33,238 nucleotides of DNA. It comes from Anaerohalosphaeraceae bacterium. Its GTDB lineage: Bacteria > Planctomycetota > Phycisphaerae > Sedimentisphaerales > Anaerohalosphaeraceae. The DNA lies in assembly GCA_037479115.1 (NCBI GenBank), contig JBBFLK010000027.1, positions 1 to 33,238 of the forward strand, read 5' to 3'. Position 1 is the first letter of the stretch. The number at the start of each line of letters is the position of its first letter. Below are positions 7,440 through 15,776 of the stretch, piece after piece. The notes beneath the pieces are model-generated. The model was given only the letters and a program-made list of their open reading frames with translations. It did not search any database and was not told the origin of the DNA. Both the position numbers and the translations under genes were made by a program.

Positions 7440-9188
7440 ATGGCTAAGCTGCCTCCAGTACAAGAACTCAAGGGTAGGACATTAGGTCGAATTCTGATAA
7501 AAATGGGCCTGATAACTCGAGAACAGGTCCAAGAAGCCCTTCGGATTCAAAAGGAAAAAGGAGGGAAGGTCAGAATCGGTCAAATTTTTATTGAGATGGG
7601 TCTGATTAAAGAAAGGGACCTGTCTATCGCCTTAGCCGGCCAGCGGGGAATGGAGTATATAGACATAGATAGTCTTGATATTCCTCAGGAAGTTCTCAAG
7701 CAGATTCCGGCTCAAATGGCCAAAACCTATCGGATTCTCCCCATCGAATATGACAGCCGGCGTAATCACCTGACCGTTGCTCTCGACAGCCCGGACAACT
7801 TCCGGGCTACGGATGATTTGAGCACCCTGATGGGATTTACGGTCGAGGCCAAGGTCGCTGACCCCGATGCCCTGAATGCCGCCTTAAATAAATATTATGC
7901 AGAAGAAGATGAGAGTCTGACGGAGCTCATCGGCGAAATAGAAAGCGACAAGGGGCTGGCATCGCTTCAGGGGCGGGATGCGAGCATTGACCTGGATGAG
8001 CTGAAGGAGGCGGCGGATTCCACAGGGGTTAAGAAACTGCTGAACCTGGTGCTGCTGAAAGCGATTCAGGACAAAGCCTCGGACATTCATTTCGAGCCGT
8101 TCGAAAATGAGTTTAAGATGCGGTATCGAATCGACGGGGTTCTTTATGAAATGGTTCCGCCGCCGAAGCACATTGCGCTGGCGCTGTCCAGCCGAATTAA
8201 GGTTATGGCCAACCTGGATATTGCGGAACGTCGGCTGCCGCAGGACGGCCGTATCCCGCTGGTGGTCGGCGGCAATCCGGTGGACCTTCGTGTGAGCATT
8301 CTGCCGACCATGTTCGGCGAAAGTGTCGTGCTGCGTGTTCTGGACCGCAAACAGGTCGATTTGCGGCTGGATATGCTCGGAATGACCGAACGGGACCTGA
8401 ACATTGTCCGCCAGCTGATTAACAAGCCCAACGGAATTCTGATTGTAACCGGTCCCACCGGTTCCGGAAAAACCACCACGCTCTATTCGGCCCTGAAGGA
8501 GCTCAATTCGGTCGAAACCAAGATTATTACGACGGAAAACCCGGTCGAGTACGACATTGACGGATTGATTCAGGTCCAGATACGGCCGGAAATCGGTTTG
8601 ACGTTTGCCAAGTGTCTGCGTTCGATTCTGCGTCAGGACCCGGATATCGTGATGGTCGGTGAGATTCGAGACCTGGAGACGGCGGAGATTTCCATTCAGG
8701 CGTCTCTGACCGGTCACCTGGTCTTTACGACGCTTCACACCAACGATGCTCCCAGCACAATCGCCCGTCTTTTGGATTTGGGGCTGGAAACCTTCCTGGT
8801 GACGGCCACACTGGAAGGGATTATCGCCCAGCGTCTGGTGCGGCGCATCTGCACCAACTGCAAGACGGAATACCGGCCGACGGAAGAGCAGCTGATGGAA
8901 CTGGGGCTGACGCTGGAGGATGCGGAGGGCAAGAAATTCTATTATGGTCGCGGCTGTGATATGTGCAACAACACCGGCTATCGCGGCCGAACAGGCATTT
9001 TTGAGATTATGACGTTTGATGATGAAATTCGGGATTTGATTATGAACCACGCCTCGACAGCGGTTCTGCGGGAGGCGGCCCGCCGCAAAGGAATGAAGAC
9101 GCTTCGGGAGAACGGCCTGGAGCTGATTTACAGCGGAATCACCACCCTGGATGAGGTGGCCCGGGAAACGATTGCGGTGGAGGCGTGA
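7440..9188 (+). CDS. gspE: GspE/PilB-family assembly ATPase (second copy)
   Basis: This 582-residue ATPase heads the pseudopilin operon and would energise pseudopilus polymerisation. It has a GspE-N domain (1-150), ASDIHFEP near 213, Walker A GPTGSGKT (338-345), RQDPD before GEIRDLETAEI (Walker B, from about 407), TGHLVFTTLHTND, and the zinc motif CTNC followed by CDMC with GYRGRTGIFEIM. Unlike the first copy it keeps the canonical acidic residues near Walker B, although the Asp-box reads TTENPVEY rather than the usual TTEDPVEY. GGAG lies 7 nt before the ATG. gspF follows after a strong intercistronic hairpin. It is a paralogue of the gene at 4300, sharing domain order over the full length. 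Confidence 0.93.
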   Translation: MAKLPPVQELKGRTLGRILIKMGLITREQVQEALRIQKEKGGKVRIGQIFIEMGLIKERDLSIALAGQRGMEYIDIDSLDIPQEVLKQIPAQMAKTYRILPIEYDSRRNHLTVALDSPDNFRATDDLSTLMGFTVEAKVADPDALNAALNKYYAEEDESLTELIGEIESDKGLASLQGRDASIDLDELKEAADSTGVKKLLNLVLLKAIQDKASDIHFEPFENEFKMRYRIDGVLYEMVPPPKHIALALSSRIKVMANLDIAERRLPQDGRIPLVVGGNPVDLRVSILPTMFGESVVLRVLDRKQVDLRLDMLGMTERDLNIVRQLINKPNGILIVTGPTGSGKTTTLYSALKELNSVETKIITTENPVEYDIDGLIQVQIRPEIGLTFAKCLRSILRQDPDIVMVGEIRDLETAEISIQASLTGHLVFTTLHTNDAPSTIARLLDLGLETFLVTATLEGIIAQRLVRRICTNCKTEYRPTEEQLMELGLTLEDAEGKKFYYGRGCDMCNNTGYRGRTGIFEIMTFDDEIRDLIMNHASTAVLREAARRKGMKTLRENGLELIYSGITTLDEVARETIAVEA

Positions 9189-9196
9189 GGAAGCGG

Positions 9197-9220
9197 CGCA
9201 GGATTCAGCCGAGTCCTGCG
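9197..9220 (+). other. intercistronic RNA hairpin between gspE and gspF
   Basis: CGCAGGATTC (9197-9206) pairs with GAGTCCTGCG (9211-9220) across an AGCC tetraloop: ten pairs, one of them a T-G wobble. It lies 8 nt after the gspE stop and 33 nt before the gspF ATG. No T-run follows, so it is not a classical terminator; mRNA processing or stabilisation is more likely. Confidence 0.5.
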
Positions 9221-9253
9221 GTTGGGACGGTTCTTATTCGGAGGTAAACGAAT

Positions 9254-10507
9254 ATGCCGATTTTTCAATACACAGCGCTGGATGCCAAGGGCAATGAGGT
9301 CAAGGCCGAGATAGAAGCCCTCAGCAGCAAAGAGGCCATCAGCAAAATCCGCAGCAAAGGGCTTTTCCCCACAAAGGTCCGGGCGCAGGGGGCCGCCAAA
9401 AAGGCCAAGGCCGAGACGGCGGCGGCTCCGCGGCGAAGGCGTTCCGGCGGCAAGGTCAAAACCAAGCAGATTACGCAGTTCGCCCGTCAGCTGTCCACGC
9501 TGCAGGATGCGGGTCTGGCGATTCTGCGTTCGCTGCGCATTCTGGAAGAACAGCAGAAGTCGGGCACGCTCAAACGGGTGATTGGGTACGTGGCGGATGA
9601 TATTGAGAGCGGCTCGACGCTGTCGGAGGCGATGGCCAAGCATCCCAAGACCTTCAACCGGCTGTTTGTCAACATGGTGGCGGCGGGCGAGGTGGGCGGC
9701 GTGCTGGATGTGATTCTGGCTCGTGTAGCCGATTTTATGGAAAAATCCGAGCGGCTCAAATCGAAAATCAAGGGCGCCATGGTCTATCCGGTGGTGGTGA
9801 TGACCGTGGCGTTTTTGATTGTGCTGGGGCTGATGATTTTCATCATTCCGACCTTTTCCACGGTGCTGACGGACATGAGCGACGGCAAGGAGAAGCTTCC
9901 GGCTTTGACGCAGGGGCTGCTGAATCTGAGCCAGTGGCTTTTGGGCAACAAGGGGCTGAATGCCGGACTGGTGGCGATTTCCCCGTTTTTCGTGATTATG
10001 TTTTTTAAGTTTCTGCGGAAATTTCGATATGGCCGCTATGCTCTCGACTGGCTCAAACTCCATCTGCCGGTGATTCGCCGTCTGGTTTACCTGACGACGG
10101 TCGCCCGCTGGACGCGAACGCTGGCGACGCTGATCGGGGCCGGTGTGCCGATTCTGGAGGCCATCAACATCACGCGGGAAACGGCGGACAACGAAGTCTA
10201 TTCGGCGATGCTCGGAAAGGTGCATCAGGCGATTCGGCAGGGCGATACGTTCGCCAATCCGCTGCGGCAGTCCAAGACGGTGGACTCCATTGTGGTGAAC
10301 ATGGTGGATGTCGGAGAGGAAACCGGTGATCTGGACAAGATGCTGATGAAGGTGGCGGACAATTTTGATGAAGAGGCCGATGTGATGGTCGGTGCGATGA
10401 TGAGTCTGCTGGAGCCGATTATGATTGTGTCGCTGGGCCTGATTGTCGGCACCATCGTTGTGGCGATGTTCCTGCCGATGGTGAAGGTCATTCAGGTGCT
10501 GATGTAA
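9254..10507 (+). CDS. gspF: GspF/PilC inner-membrane platform protein
   Basis: This 417-residue polytopic protein of the GspF/PilC family sits in the inner membrane and couples the ATPase to pseudopilin assembly. The N-terminus MPIFQYTALDAKGNEVKAEI is typical of the family. A basic Ala/Lys/Arg-rich linker (about 46-66) precedes the first T2SSF domain (QFARQLSTLQDAGLAILRSL). A membrane segment near 176-196 ends it. The second T2SSF repeat starts RWTRTLATLIGAGVPILEAI and ends in a membrane segment near residues 388-410. GGAGGT (9240-9245) precedes the ATG. Its place after gspE and before the pseudopilins is the classical order. Confidence 0.94.
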   Translation: MPIFQYTALDAKGNEVKAEIEALSSKEAISKIRSKGLFPTKVRAQGAAKKAKAETAAAPRRRRSGGKVKTKQITQFARQLSTLQDAGLAILRSLRILEEQQKSGTLKRVIGYVADDIESGSTLSEAMAKHPKTFNRLFVNMVAAGEVGGVLDVILARVADFMEKSERLKSKIKGAMVYPVVVMTVAFLIVLGLMIFIIPTFSTVLTDMSDGKEKLPALTQGLLNLSQWLLGNKGLNAGLVAISPFFVIMFFKFLRKFRYGRYALDWLKLHLPVIRRLVYLTTVARWTRTLATLIGAGVPILEAINITRETADNEVYSAMLGKVHQAIRQGDTFANPLRQSKTVDSIVVNMVDVGEETGDLDKMLMKVADNFDEEADVMVGAMMSLLEPIMIVSLGLIVGTIVVAMFLPMVKVIQVLM

Positions 10508-10549
10508 TTTCAAACGCATTTATCAATACAAATCAGAAAGGAACAATTC

Positions 10550-11539
10550 ATGAACAGACAAAGACGGGGAAAAGGCGGATTTACGATTGTGGAACTGCTG
10601 ACGGTAATGGGGGTGATTGCCCTGCTGATCGGGCTGCTGGTGCCGGCATTGAATATGGTCAAGGACTATTCCCGCGAGATTCAGCAGAAGGCCCAGTTTC
10701 ACAGCATAGATGTCGGCCTGGAGATGTTCAAAAACGACTTCGGCGTCTATCCGGAATCCGATGAAAATTCGTATCGAGTCCCGGTACATCCGATTGACCC
10801 GACCATTTACGGCGGTGCGGCAAAACTTGCGGAGGCGATGGTCGGACAGGATTTGCTCGGGTTTCATCCGAAGTCGGGCTTCACGGCCAGCGGTATGAAT
10901 GATTTGGACGGGGTGGGAGTCGGAGCAGGGGCTGTGCAGATTTATGACCCCATCAACGGGATCAATGTGCCCGGCGTCTATGTGGAAACCGGTTCTCAGA
11001 ATATCGATGTTCGCAAAAAATATATCGATCTGGAACATGCGAACGCCTATCGAATCGATGACATTTATGTCAACTGGGGTGCTTTCAACCGGTTCAATTT
11101 CCTGCTGTGTGATGTGTATGCCAAGAAAAGACAGTCCGGCAAGAAGACGGGCATGCCGATTCTGTATTACCGGGCTCGCACGGCCTACAAGTTTCAGGAT
11201 TATACGCGCAACGAATTTGGAGGCAGCGACCAGAATCCTGCGCAGAATGATGATATTTACAACTACTGGGACAATGAGCGGCTGCTGGCGCTTGGGGACC
11301 CGGAACAGGGGACGGCGGTTCTGCATCCTCTGCGGACCGGCACGACTCTGACGGACTTGCAGCGGTTTGAGGAGATGATTCTGAACAAGCAGGTCCAGAC
11401 GGCGACCCGAACCACGTCGTTTCCGGACGGCATCAAGCGTCCGTATCGAGCGGAGTCTTATATTCTGATTTCCGCCGGCAAGGATGGACTGTACGGCACG
11501 GCGGATGATGTCCTGAACATAGAAAAGGGCAAAGAATAA
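10550..11539 (+). CDS. GspG-like pseudopilin 1 (large)
   Basis: This 329-residue prepilin-like protein has a short basic leader and a canonical prepilin peptidase site, GG|FTIVELL (cut after residue 10, Glu at +5), then a hydrophobic helix. Next comes AQFHSIDVGLEMFKNDFGVYP, a segment shared with the proteins at 12205 and 13218. It contains GMPILYYRA and ends with SAGKDGLYGTADDV, resembling the C-terminal calcium-site loop of GspG. It is more than twice the length of a typical GspG because of a large insert between the helix and the C-terminal loop. AAAGGAAC precedes the ATG. It would be a subunit of the pseudopilus in the periplasm. The exact role (major or minor) is unknown. Confidence 0.85.
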   Translation: MNRQRRGKGGFTIVELLTVMGVIALLIGLLVPALNMVKDYSREIQQKAQFHSIDVGLEMFKNDFGVYPESDENSYRVPVHPIDPTIYGGAAKLAEAMVGQDLLGFHPKSGFTASGMNDLDGVGVGAGAVQIYDPINGINVPGVYVETGSQNIDVRKKYIDLEHANAYRIDDIYVNWGAFNRFNFLLCDVYAKKRQSGKKTGMPILYYRARTAYKFQDYTRNEFGGSDQNPAQNDDIYNYWDNERLLALGDPEQGTAVLHPLRTGTTLTDLQRFEEMILNKQVQTATRTTSFPDGIKRPYRAESYILISAGKDGLYGTADDVLNIEKGKE

Positions 11540-11578
11540 CCGGCTGTGTTCCCGCTGAACCTTCCGGACGGAGACAGT

Positions 11579-12178
11579 ATGTTCCTGACGCCCCGACGAT
11601 ATGCGATGACTCTTCTTGAGGTGCTGGTGACGCTGGCGGTGGTACTGCTTCTGTTCGGGACACTCAGCGGTCTGGGGGTGCATCTGAAAAGGCAGTCGGA
11701 AATCCGGTTGACGGAAAGCACGCTGGCCGTTTTGGCCACAGCCCTTGAGCAGTATTATAACGATTACGGGGCGTATGTGCCGCAGGTCAGAACGCAGGCG
11801 GACTTTAATGCGGCTGTTGGAGCGGCTGCCACCCGGATTCTTCCGCCGGCGGTACATTGGACCGGAACGCTCGGGGAAGCCGCCTGGTCCAGCGAGGCGC
11901 TGTATTACTTTCTGAATCGAAGTCCCAACAGCAAGGCGATTATCGGAACGCTTCTGGACCGGTTTCTTTCCAATAAGGATGCGACCGGGCGGGTGCTTCT
12001 GATTGAGATTCCGACCGGCAGTACTCCGACGGATTTGATTCGCTTTGTGGATGTGTGGGGGATGCCGATTCGGTATGAATATGATTCGGCTGTGCATTCG
12101 TTTCCGATCCTGACTTCCGCCGGTCCGGATAAAATGTTTGAGACGGCACAGGACAACGTCGTCAATCCGCAGCCGTAA
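11579..12178 (+). CDS. GspG-like pseudopilin 2, nearest to classical GspG
   Basis: This 199-residue protein starts MFLTPRRYAMTLLEVLVTLA. The predicted cleavage YA|MTLLE has Ala at -1 instead of Gly, which is unusual, while Glu +5 is kept. LATALEQYYNDYGAYVP and VWGMPIRYEYDSAVHS followed by LTSAGPDKMFET match the layout of GspG (ALxxYxxDNGxYP, WGxPYxY, SxGxDG). It is the shortest of the G-like set and the best candidate for the major pseudopilin, although the cleavage-site residue argues for caution. ATG 11579 is preferred over GTG 11546 because GGAG (11570-11573) lies just upstream and the leader then has normal length. Confidence 0.82.
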   Translation: MFLTPRRYAMTLLEVLVTLAVVLLLFGTLSGLGVHLKRQSEIRLTESTLAVLATALEQYYNDYGAYVPQVRTQADFNAAVGAAATRILPPAVHWTGTLGEAAWSSEALYYFLNRSPNSKAIIGTLLDRFLSNKDATGRVLLIEIPTGSTPTDLIRFVDVWGMPIRYEYDSAVHSFPILTSAGPDKMFETAQDNVVNPQP

Positions 12179-12204
12179 AGGCGGCTAATGGGAAAGAAAC
12201 AGTT

Positions 12205-13185
12205 ATGGAAATGAAACAGAAAAGAGCGGGCGGCTTTACGCTGATTGAGCTGCTGGTGGTGGTGGCGATTATTTCGATGCTGGTGGGGCTGCTGACCGTA
12301 GGGCTCCGCAAAACGAAGATTATTTCCACAGGTCTGCGGCAGAAGTCCGTCTTTCACTCGATGGAAATCGGGCTGGAGCTGTTCAGCAAGGATTTTGATG
12401 ATTATCCCGACTCGAAAGTGCTGCCCAATCCTGCCGCCGCCAATCAGGTCTGCGGGGCCCAGCATTTGGTCGAAGCACTGGTCGGTCGGGATGAGGCCGG
12501 TCTGGAGCCGCGGACGGGCTGGTATGCCCCGAATGATGCGGCGTACAGTCCCGAGGGGACGAAGATAAACAATGCGGATTACTTTTTTTATGACTCCACA
12601 TCGGAAGTGAGCCGCAATCGCCGCAAAGGGCCGTATGCGGAACTGAAATATGTGGATGTCTTTACGATTTATGAACTCTGGCAGGGGAATAATGGTTCGT
12701 CCCGCATTTATGATTCGCAGGGGGCTGCTTCCCCGGCCCGAAGGGCACCGGTCTTTACGGATACCTTCAAACGCTCGACCGTTTCTCTGTCGAACGGCCA
12801 GACCGTTCGGGTTGGGATGCCGATTCTGTATTTTAAGGCCAATCGGTCGGCGACGCAGCCGTTTCGTCTGGATGCAGCGGGACGCAACACGGTTACCAAT
12901 CCGACCGTGGCGGATATGCAGAAGTGGACGTACAGTTTTGTTGATAATGCGGCGGTGACGGACCTTCCGCTGCTGGACAACCCTTCCGTAGCGGCGGCTC
13001 ATTATACCGACCCGCAGAATCCTTCCAAAAGCAAGGCCCAGGTCTTTTATGAGCAGATTACTCAGCGTAGCGAGCCGGACCGTCCGTTCTATAAGCCCTT
13101 TAATGCAAACAAGTATCTGCTGATTTCCGCCGGCTGGGACGGCCTGTACGGCACCAAGGACGACATTACCAATTTTGACTATTAA
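12205..13185 (+). CDS. GspG-like pseudopilin 3 (large)
   Basis: This 326-residue protein has leader MEMKQKRAGG and the cleavage site GG|FTLIELLVVVA with Glu +5. VFHSMEIGLELFSKDFDDYP aligns with the same segment in the proteins at 10550 and 13218. GMPILYFKANR and the ending ISAGWDGLYGTKDDI are also shared. These three look like tandem paralogues. The long mid-part, roughly residues 70-200, differs strongly between them. It lies 26 bp after pseudopilin 2 and is part of the same operon. Periplasmic after membrane extraction. Confidence 0.85.
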   Translation: MEMKQKRAGGFTLIELLVVVAIISMLVGLLTVGLRKTKIISTGLRQKSVFHSMEIGLELFSKDFDDYPDSKVLPNPAAANQVCGAQHLVEALVGRDEAGLEPRTGWYAPNDAAYSPEGTKINNADYFFYDSTSEVSRNRRKGPYAELKYVDVFTIYELWQGNNGSSRIYDSQGAASPARRAPVFTDTFKRSTVSLSNGQTVRVGMPILYFKANRSATQPFRLDAAGRNTVTNPTVADMQKWTYSFVDNAAVTDLPLLDNPSVAAAHYTDPQNPSKSKAQVFYEQITQRSEPDRPFYKPFNANKYLLISAGWDGLYGTKDDITNFDY

Positions 13186-13217
13186 CGGCGTCAAGCCCCA
13201 ATTCAGGAGGCGTTTGT

Positions 13218-14132
13218 ATGCGTGCCTGGAACGAAAACAAAAAAACACACATCGGTTTTACGCTGACGGAGATGCTCACGGCTCTGGCGGTGATTGCCGT
13301 ACTGCTGGCATTGCTGATTCCGGCCCTGAGTATGGTGCAGAAGAAGGCCATGATAGTCAAGCAGCGGGCCCAGTTTCACGCCATTGAGGTCGGATTGGAG
13401 GCCTTCCGTTCAGACTGGGGGGATTATCCGCCCAGTGAGTACAACATGGCTAAGTACGGCAACGGAAGCGTCGCCTCGTTTCGGCTGGCGGAGGCATTAA
13501 TCGGCGGGGATGGTCTCGGATTTCATCCCAATTCGATTTTTTATCAGGATTATCTGTTTGACCAGAACGGGGATGGAACCATCAGTGCGGCGGAAACCGT
13601 TTATCATGCAACGACGGATTTGCCCTGGGAAACGGCCGCTCAGAATCGTGCGGCACGCAAAGGACCCTATCTGGAGCTGGAAACGGCCAATGCCGTCAAG
13701 CTGCAGGATATCTACGGGGCGAACACCGGTTCGCTGAGCGGGACGATGTTTGTCCTGGCGGATGCGTTCTCGAAAAAGATGCGGGCGACCGGAAAAGAGG
13801 TCGGGATGCCGATTCTCTATTACAAGGCCAATGTGAATCAAATCGGAATGGACCCGATTCGGGCCAACTGGGGAAACAATACCTATAATCTGAATGACAG
13901 TTATGCGTCCGGCAGCGGGATTATTTCGCTGCCCGTTCCGTTTCCGTCTTCGAAAACAGTTCATGATCTGCATGAAGATGCAGCGAATGACAGCATCAAC
14001 TGGTTTTACGGAGTGATTGCCAATCCCAACTTTACATCCCCGCCGCGGCCGTATCGGGCGCAATCGTTTCTGCTTCAGAGTGCAGGGCCGGACGGTCTGT
14101 ACGGGACGGCGGATGATTTGTTTAACTTCTGA
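13218..14132 (+). CDS. GspG-like pseudopilin 4 (large, with EF-hand-type loop)
   Basis: This 304-residue protein has cleavage site IG|FTLTEMLTALA with Glu +5. AQFHAIEVGLEAFRSDWGDYP, GMPILYYKANV and the end SAGPDGLYGTADDL are shared with the proteins at 10550 and 12205. Residues 115-126, DQNGDGTISAAE, form a complete 12-residue EF-hand calcium loop pattern (D, N, D, T and E at the liganding positions), which the other G-like proteins lack. AGGAGG precedes the ATG. Calcium is known to stabilise GspG pseudopilins, so an extra calcium loop fits the family biology. Function as a pilus subunit is inferred. Confidence 0.85.
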   Translation: MRAWNENKKTHIGFTLTEMLTALAVIAVLLALLIPALSMVQKKAMIVKQRAQFHAIEVGLEAFRSDWGDYPPSEYNMAKYGNGSVASFRLAEALIGGDGLGFHPNSIFYQDYLFDQNGDGTISAAETVYHATTDLPWETAAQNRAARKGPYLELETANAVKLQDIYGANTGSLSGTMFVLADAFSKKMRATGKEVGMPILYYKANVNQIGMDPIRANWGNNTYNLNDSYASGSGIISLPVPFPSSKTVHDLHEDAANDSINWFYGVIANPNFTSPPRPYRAQSFLLQSAGPDGLYGTADDLFNF

Positions 14133-14174
14133 TAAGTCGGCGGCCTTGTTGGGCTTTGTGAAAGTCGGCTGACA

Positions 14175-14900
14175 ATGAATTCCAAGATTCGACAAAATGG
14201 ATTGACGCTGACGGAACTGGTCGTCGTGATTGCGGTGGCGGCCATTCTGGTGGGGATCTCGGTACCGGCTGCCAAGAAGGTCATCGAATCGTTTGACCAT
14301 TCCGCCGGACCGCATTCCCTCATCAATGCCGCGCTGACCAGCGCCCGGGCTCTGGCGGCTGCGCAGAGCACCCCGGCCGGAATTCGATTTCAGCAGGACC
14401 GCAAGGGCGATTTCTATATGATTTTTATTATTCACAAGAATGTAACGAACGCGTACGCAACGGAGTTTATTGCCGTTGCCAACCGCAAACCGATTAAGCT
14501 GCCTTCTTCGGTCGGCGTGATTGCCGGAACGGTTCAATCGGATGCAGAGCTGAACGACTCGAATTTGATGGATGCTCAGACCTTCTCGATTGTCTTTTCC
14601 GAGCAGGGAAAATTGATTCGGTTTCCTGTGCGGGTGCTGAATCGGGACGGGGTTACGGATAACAGCAGCCGCGACCCAATCTTCAATACCCGGGCCAATG
14701 TGGACAGCGGGACAGCCGGGATGTTTTATCAGGATGCCGGGCCGGGCGGCCTGAATGAAGAGGACAGCATCGGGTCTTTTTATATATACGACACCAAACG
14801 GTTTGCAGAGATTCCGGCCAATCAGCGGTTCACCGCGTATATTCGAAATCTTCCAAAAGAGTTCGTGAACCCCCATACAGGGCAGCTGATTGGGCGGTAA
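14175..14900 (+). CDS. GspH-like pseudopilin
   Basis: This 241-residue protein starts MNSKIRQNGLTLTELVVVIA. The site is NG|LTLTE with Leu at +1 and Glu at +5. The hydrophobic helix is followed by SLINAALTSARALAAAQSTPAGIRF, which resembles the GspH/FimT pattern of a helix and then a beta-sheet head. It lies between the G-like set and a GspI-like gene, the classical position of gspH. No good SD was seen before the ATG, so translation may depend on the upstream gene. Assignment to H is based on position and general pattern. Confidence 0.72.
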   Translation: MNSKIRQNGLTLTELVVVIAVAAILVGISVPAAKKVIESFDHSAGPHSLINAALTSARALAAAQSTPAGIRFQQDRKGDFYMIFIIHKNVTNAYATEFIAVANRKPIKLPSSVGVIAGTVQSDAELNDSNLMDAQTFSIVFSEQGKLIRFPVRVLNRDGVTDNSSRDPIFNTRANVDSGTAGMFYQDAGPGGLNEEDSIGSFYIYDTKRFAEIPANQRFTAYIRNLPKEFVNPHTGQLIGR

Positions 14901-14909
14901 GGGAAATCC

Positions 14910-15758
14910 ATGAGTGATTCCAGAAGACAAAATGGTTTTTCGCTGACGGAGGTGCTGCTGGCGACAGGCATCCTGGCTATCGGGTTTGTGCTGATTGCGA
15001 CGATTTTTCCGGCGGGGATTAAGCTGACGGCGATGGCGGCGGAAAAGACCCTGGCGCCGGCAATTGCCGAGGAGGCCCGAGCGGCGGTTCGATTGTATGA
15101 TTTGGATGCAGACAAGCTGCCGAATTCCGGCGAGGTTCAGTCGGTTTTGTTTTCTGCGGAATACCTGTCGGATCCGAGTGTGCAGTCTTTTGTTCAGTTT
15201 TACGGGATTCCTCCTCATGACCCGCTGCTTCTGACAAAGATTAATGCTCGTTTGGCGGCGGATTCGCTTTATCCATCCCTGCCGAAGGAGTCTTACGCAC
15301 AGAATCCGACTCAAAATCAGCGGTACTGCTGGACAATTCTGTGCCGCAAGGATTCTGCCGCCGCAGAAGGCTACCAAATCCGCATTTTTCTGTGCCGCTG
15401 GAGAAAGGAGCTTCGGTATTACGGATTTGAGATGAACCGGTCCACCGGTGTTTTCAGTCCGGCGGAATCGGAGCGGCCGGTTCCCGTGCCGGTTCGGGTC
15501 CGGGCCGTTCTCGGCAGTTCAGAGGTGTCGATAGAGTCCAATCAGCCGGTTTACCCGCCGGAGACCTGCCGGCAGTTTTTCCTGGAAGGGGCCTGGGTTG
15601 TGGAGGACCGCAGCGGCTCCCTCTTTCAGGTTATCAAACGGGACGGTGCGGCTCTGACGCTGAATCGCAAGTGGACAGGTGCGGATGGACAATATGTTCT
15701 CTGGGTTGTGCCGCCGGCGGCCGGGGCGAATCGAAATCCTTGTATTGAGGTACTTTAG
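14910..15758 (+). CDS. GspI-like pseudopilin
   Basis: This 282-residue protein has leader MSDSRRQNG and cleavage NG|FSLTEVLLATGILAIG, with the ILAIG pattern common in GspI/PilV proteins. AAGGGA lies just before the ATG, overlapping the stop of the previous gene, and only 9 bp separate the two genes. The C-terminal part is divergent and longer than classical GspI (about 125 residues). Position I in a G-H-I-J-K order supports the call. It would be part of the minor pseudopilin tip. Confidence 0.72.
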   Translation: MSDSRRQNGFSLTEVLLATGILAIGFVLIATIFPAGIKLTAMAAEKTLAPAIAEEARAAVRLYDLDADKLPNSGEVQSVLFSAEYLSDPSVQSFVQFYGIPPHDPLLLTKINARLAADSLYPSLPKESYAQNPTQNQRYCWTILCRKDSAAAEGYQIRIFLCRWRKELRYYGFEMNRSTGVFSPAESERPVPVPVRVRAVLGSSEVSIESNQPVYPPETCRQFFLEGAWVVEDRSGSLFQVIKRDGAALTLNRKWTGADGQYVLWVVPPAAGANRNPCIEVL

Positions 15759-15776
15759 GAGCCTGTTCAAACCTTG

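Noticed and set aside
13497-15377. A 626-codon minus-strand frame across several pseudopilin genes
   Set aside because: It spans multiple real genes with cleavage sites and SD sequences and shows no protein-like pattern.
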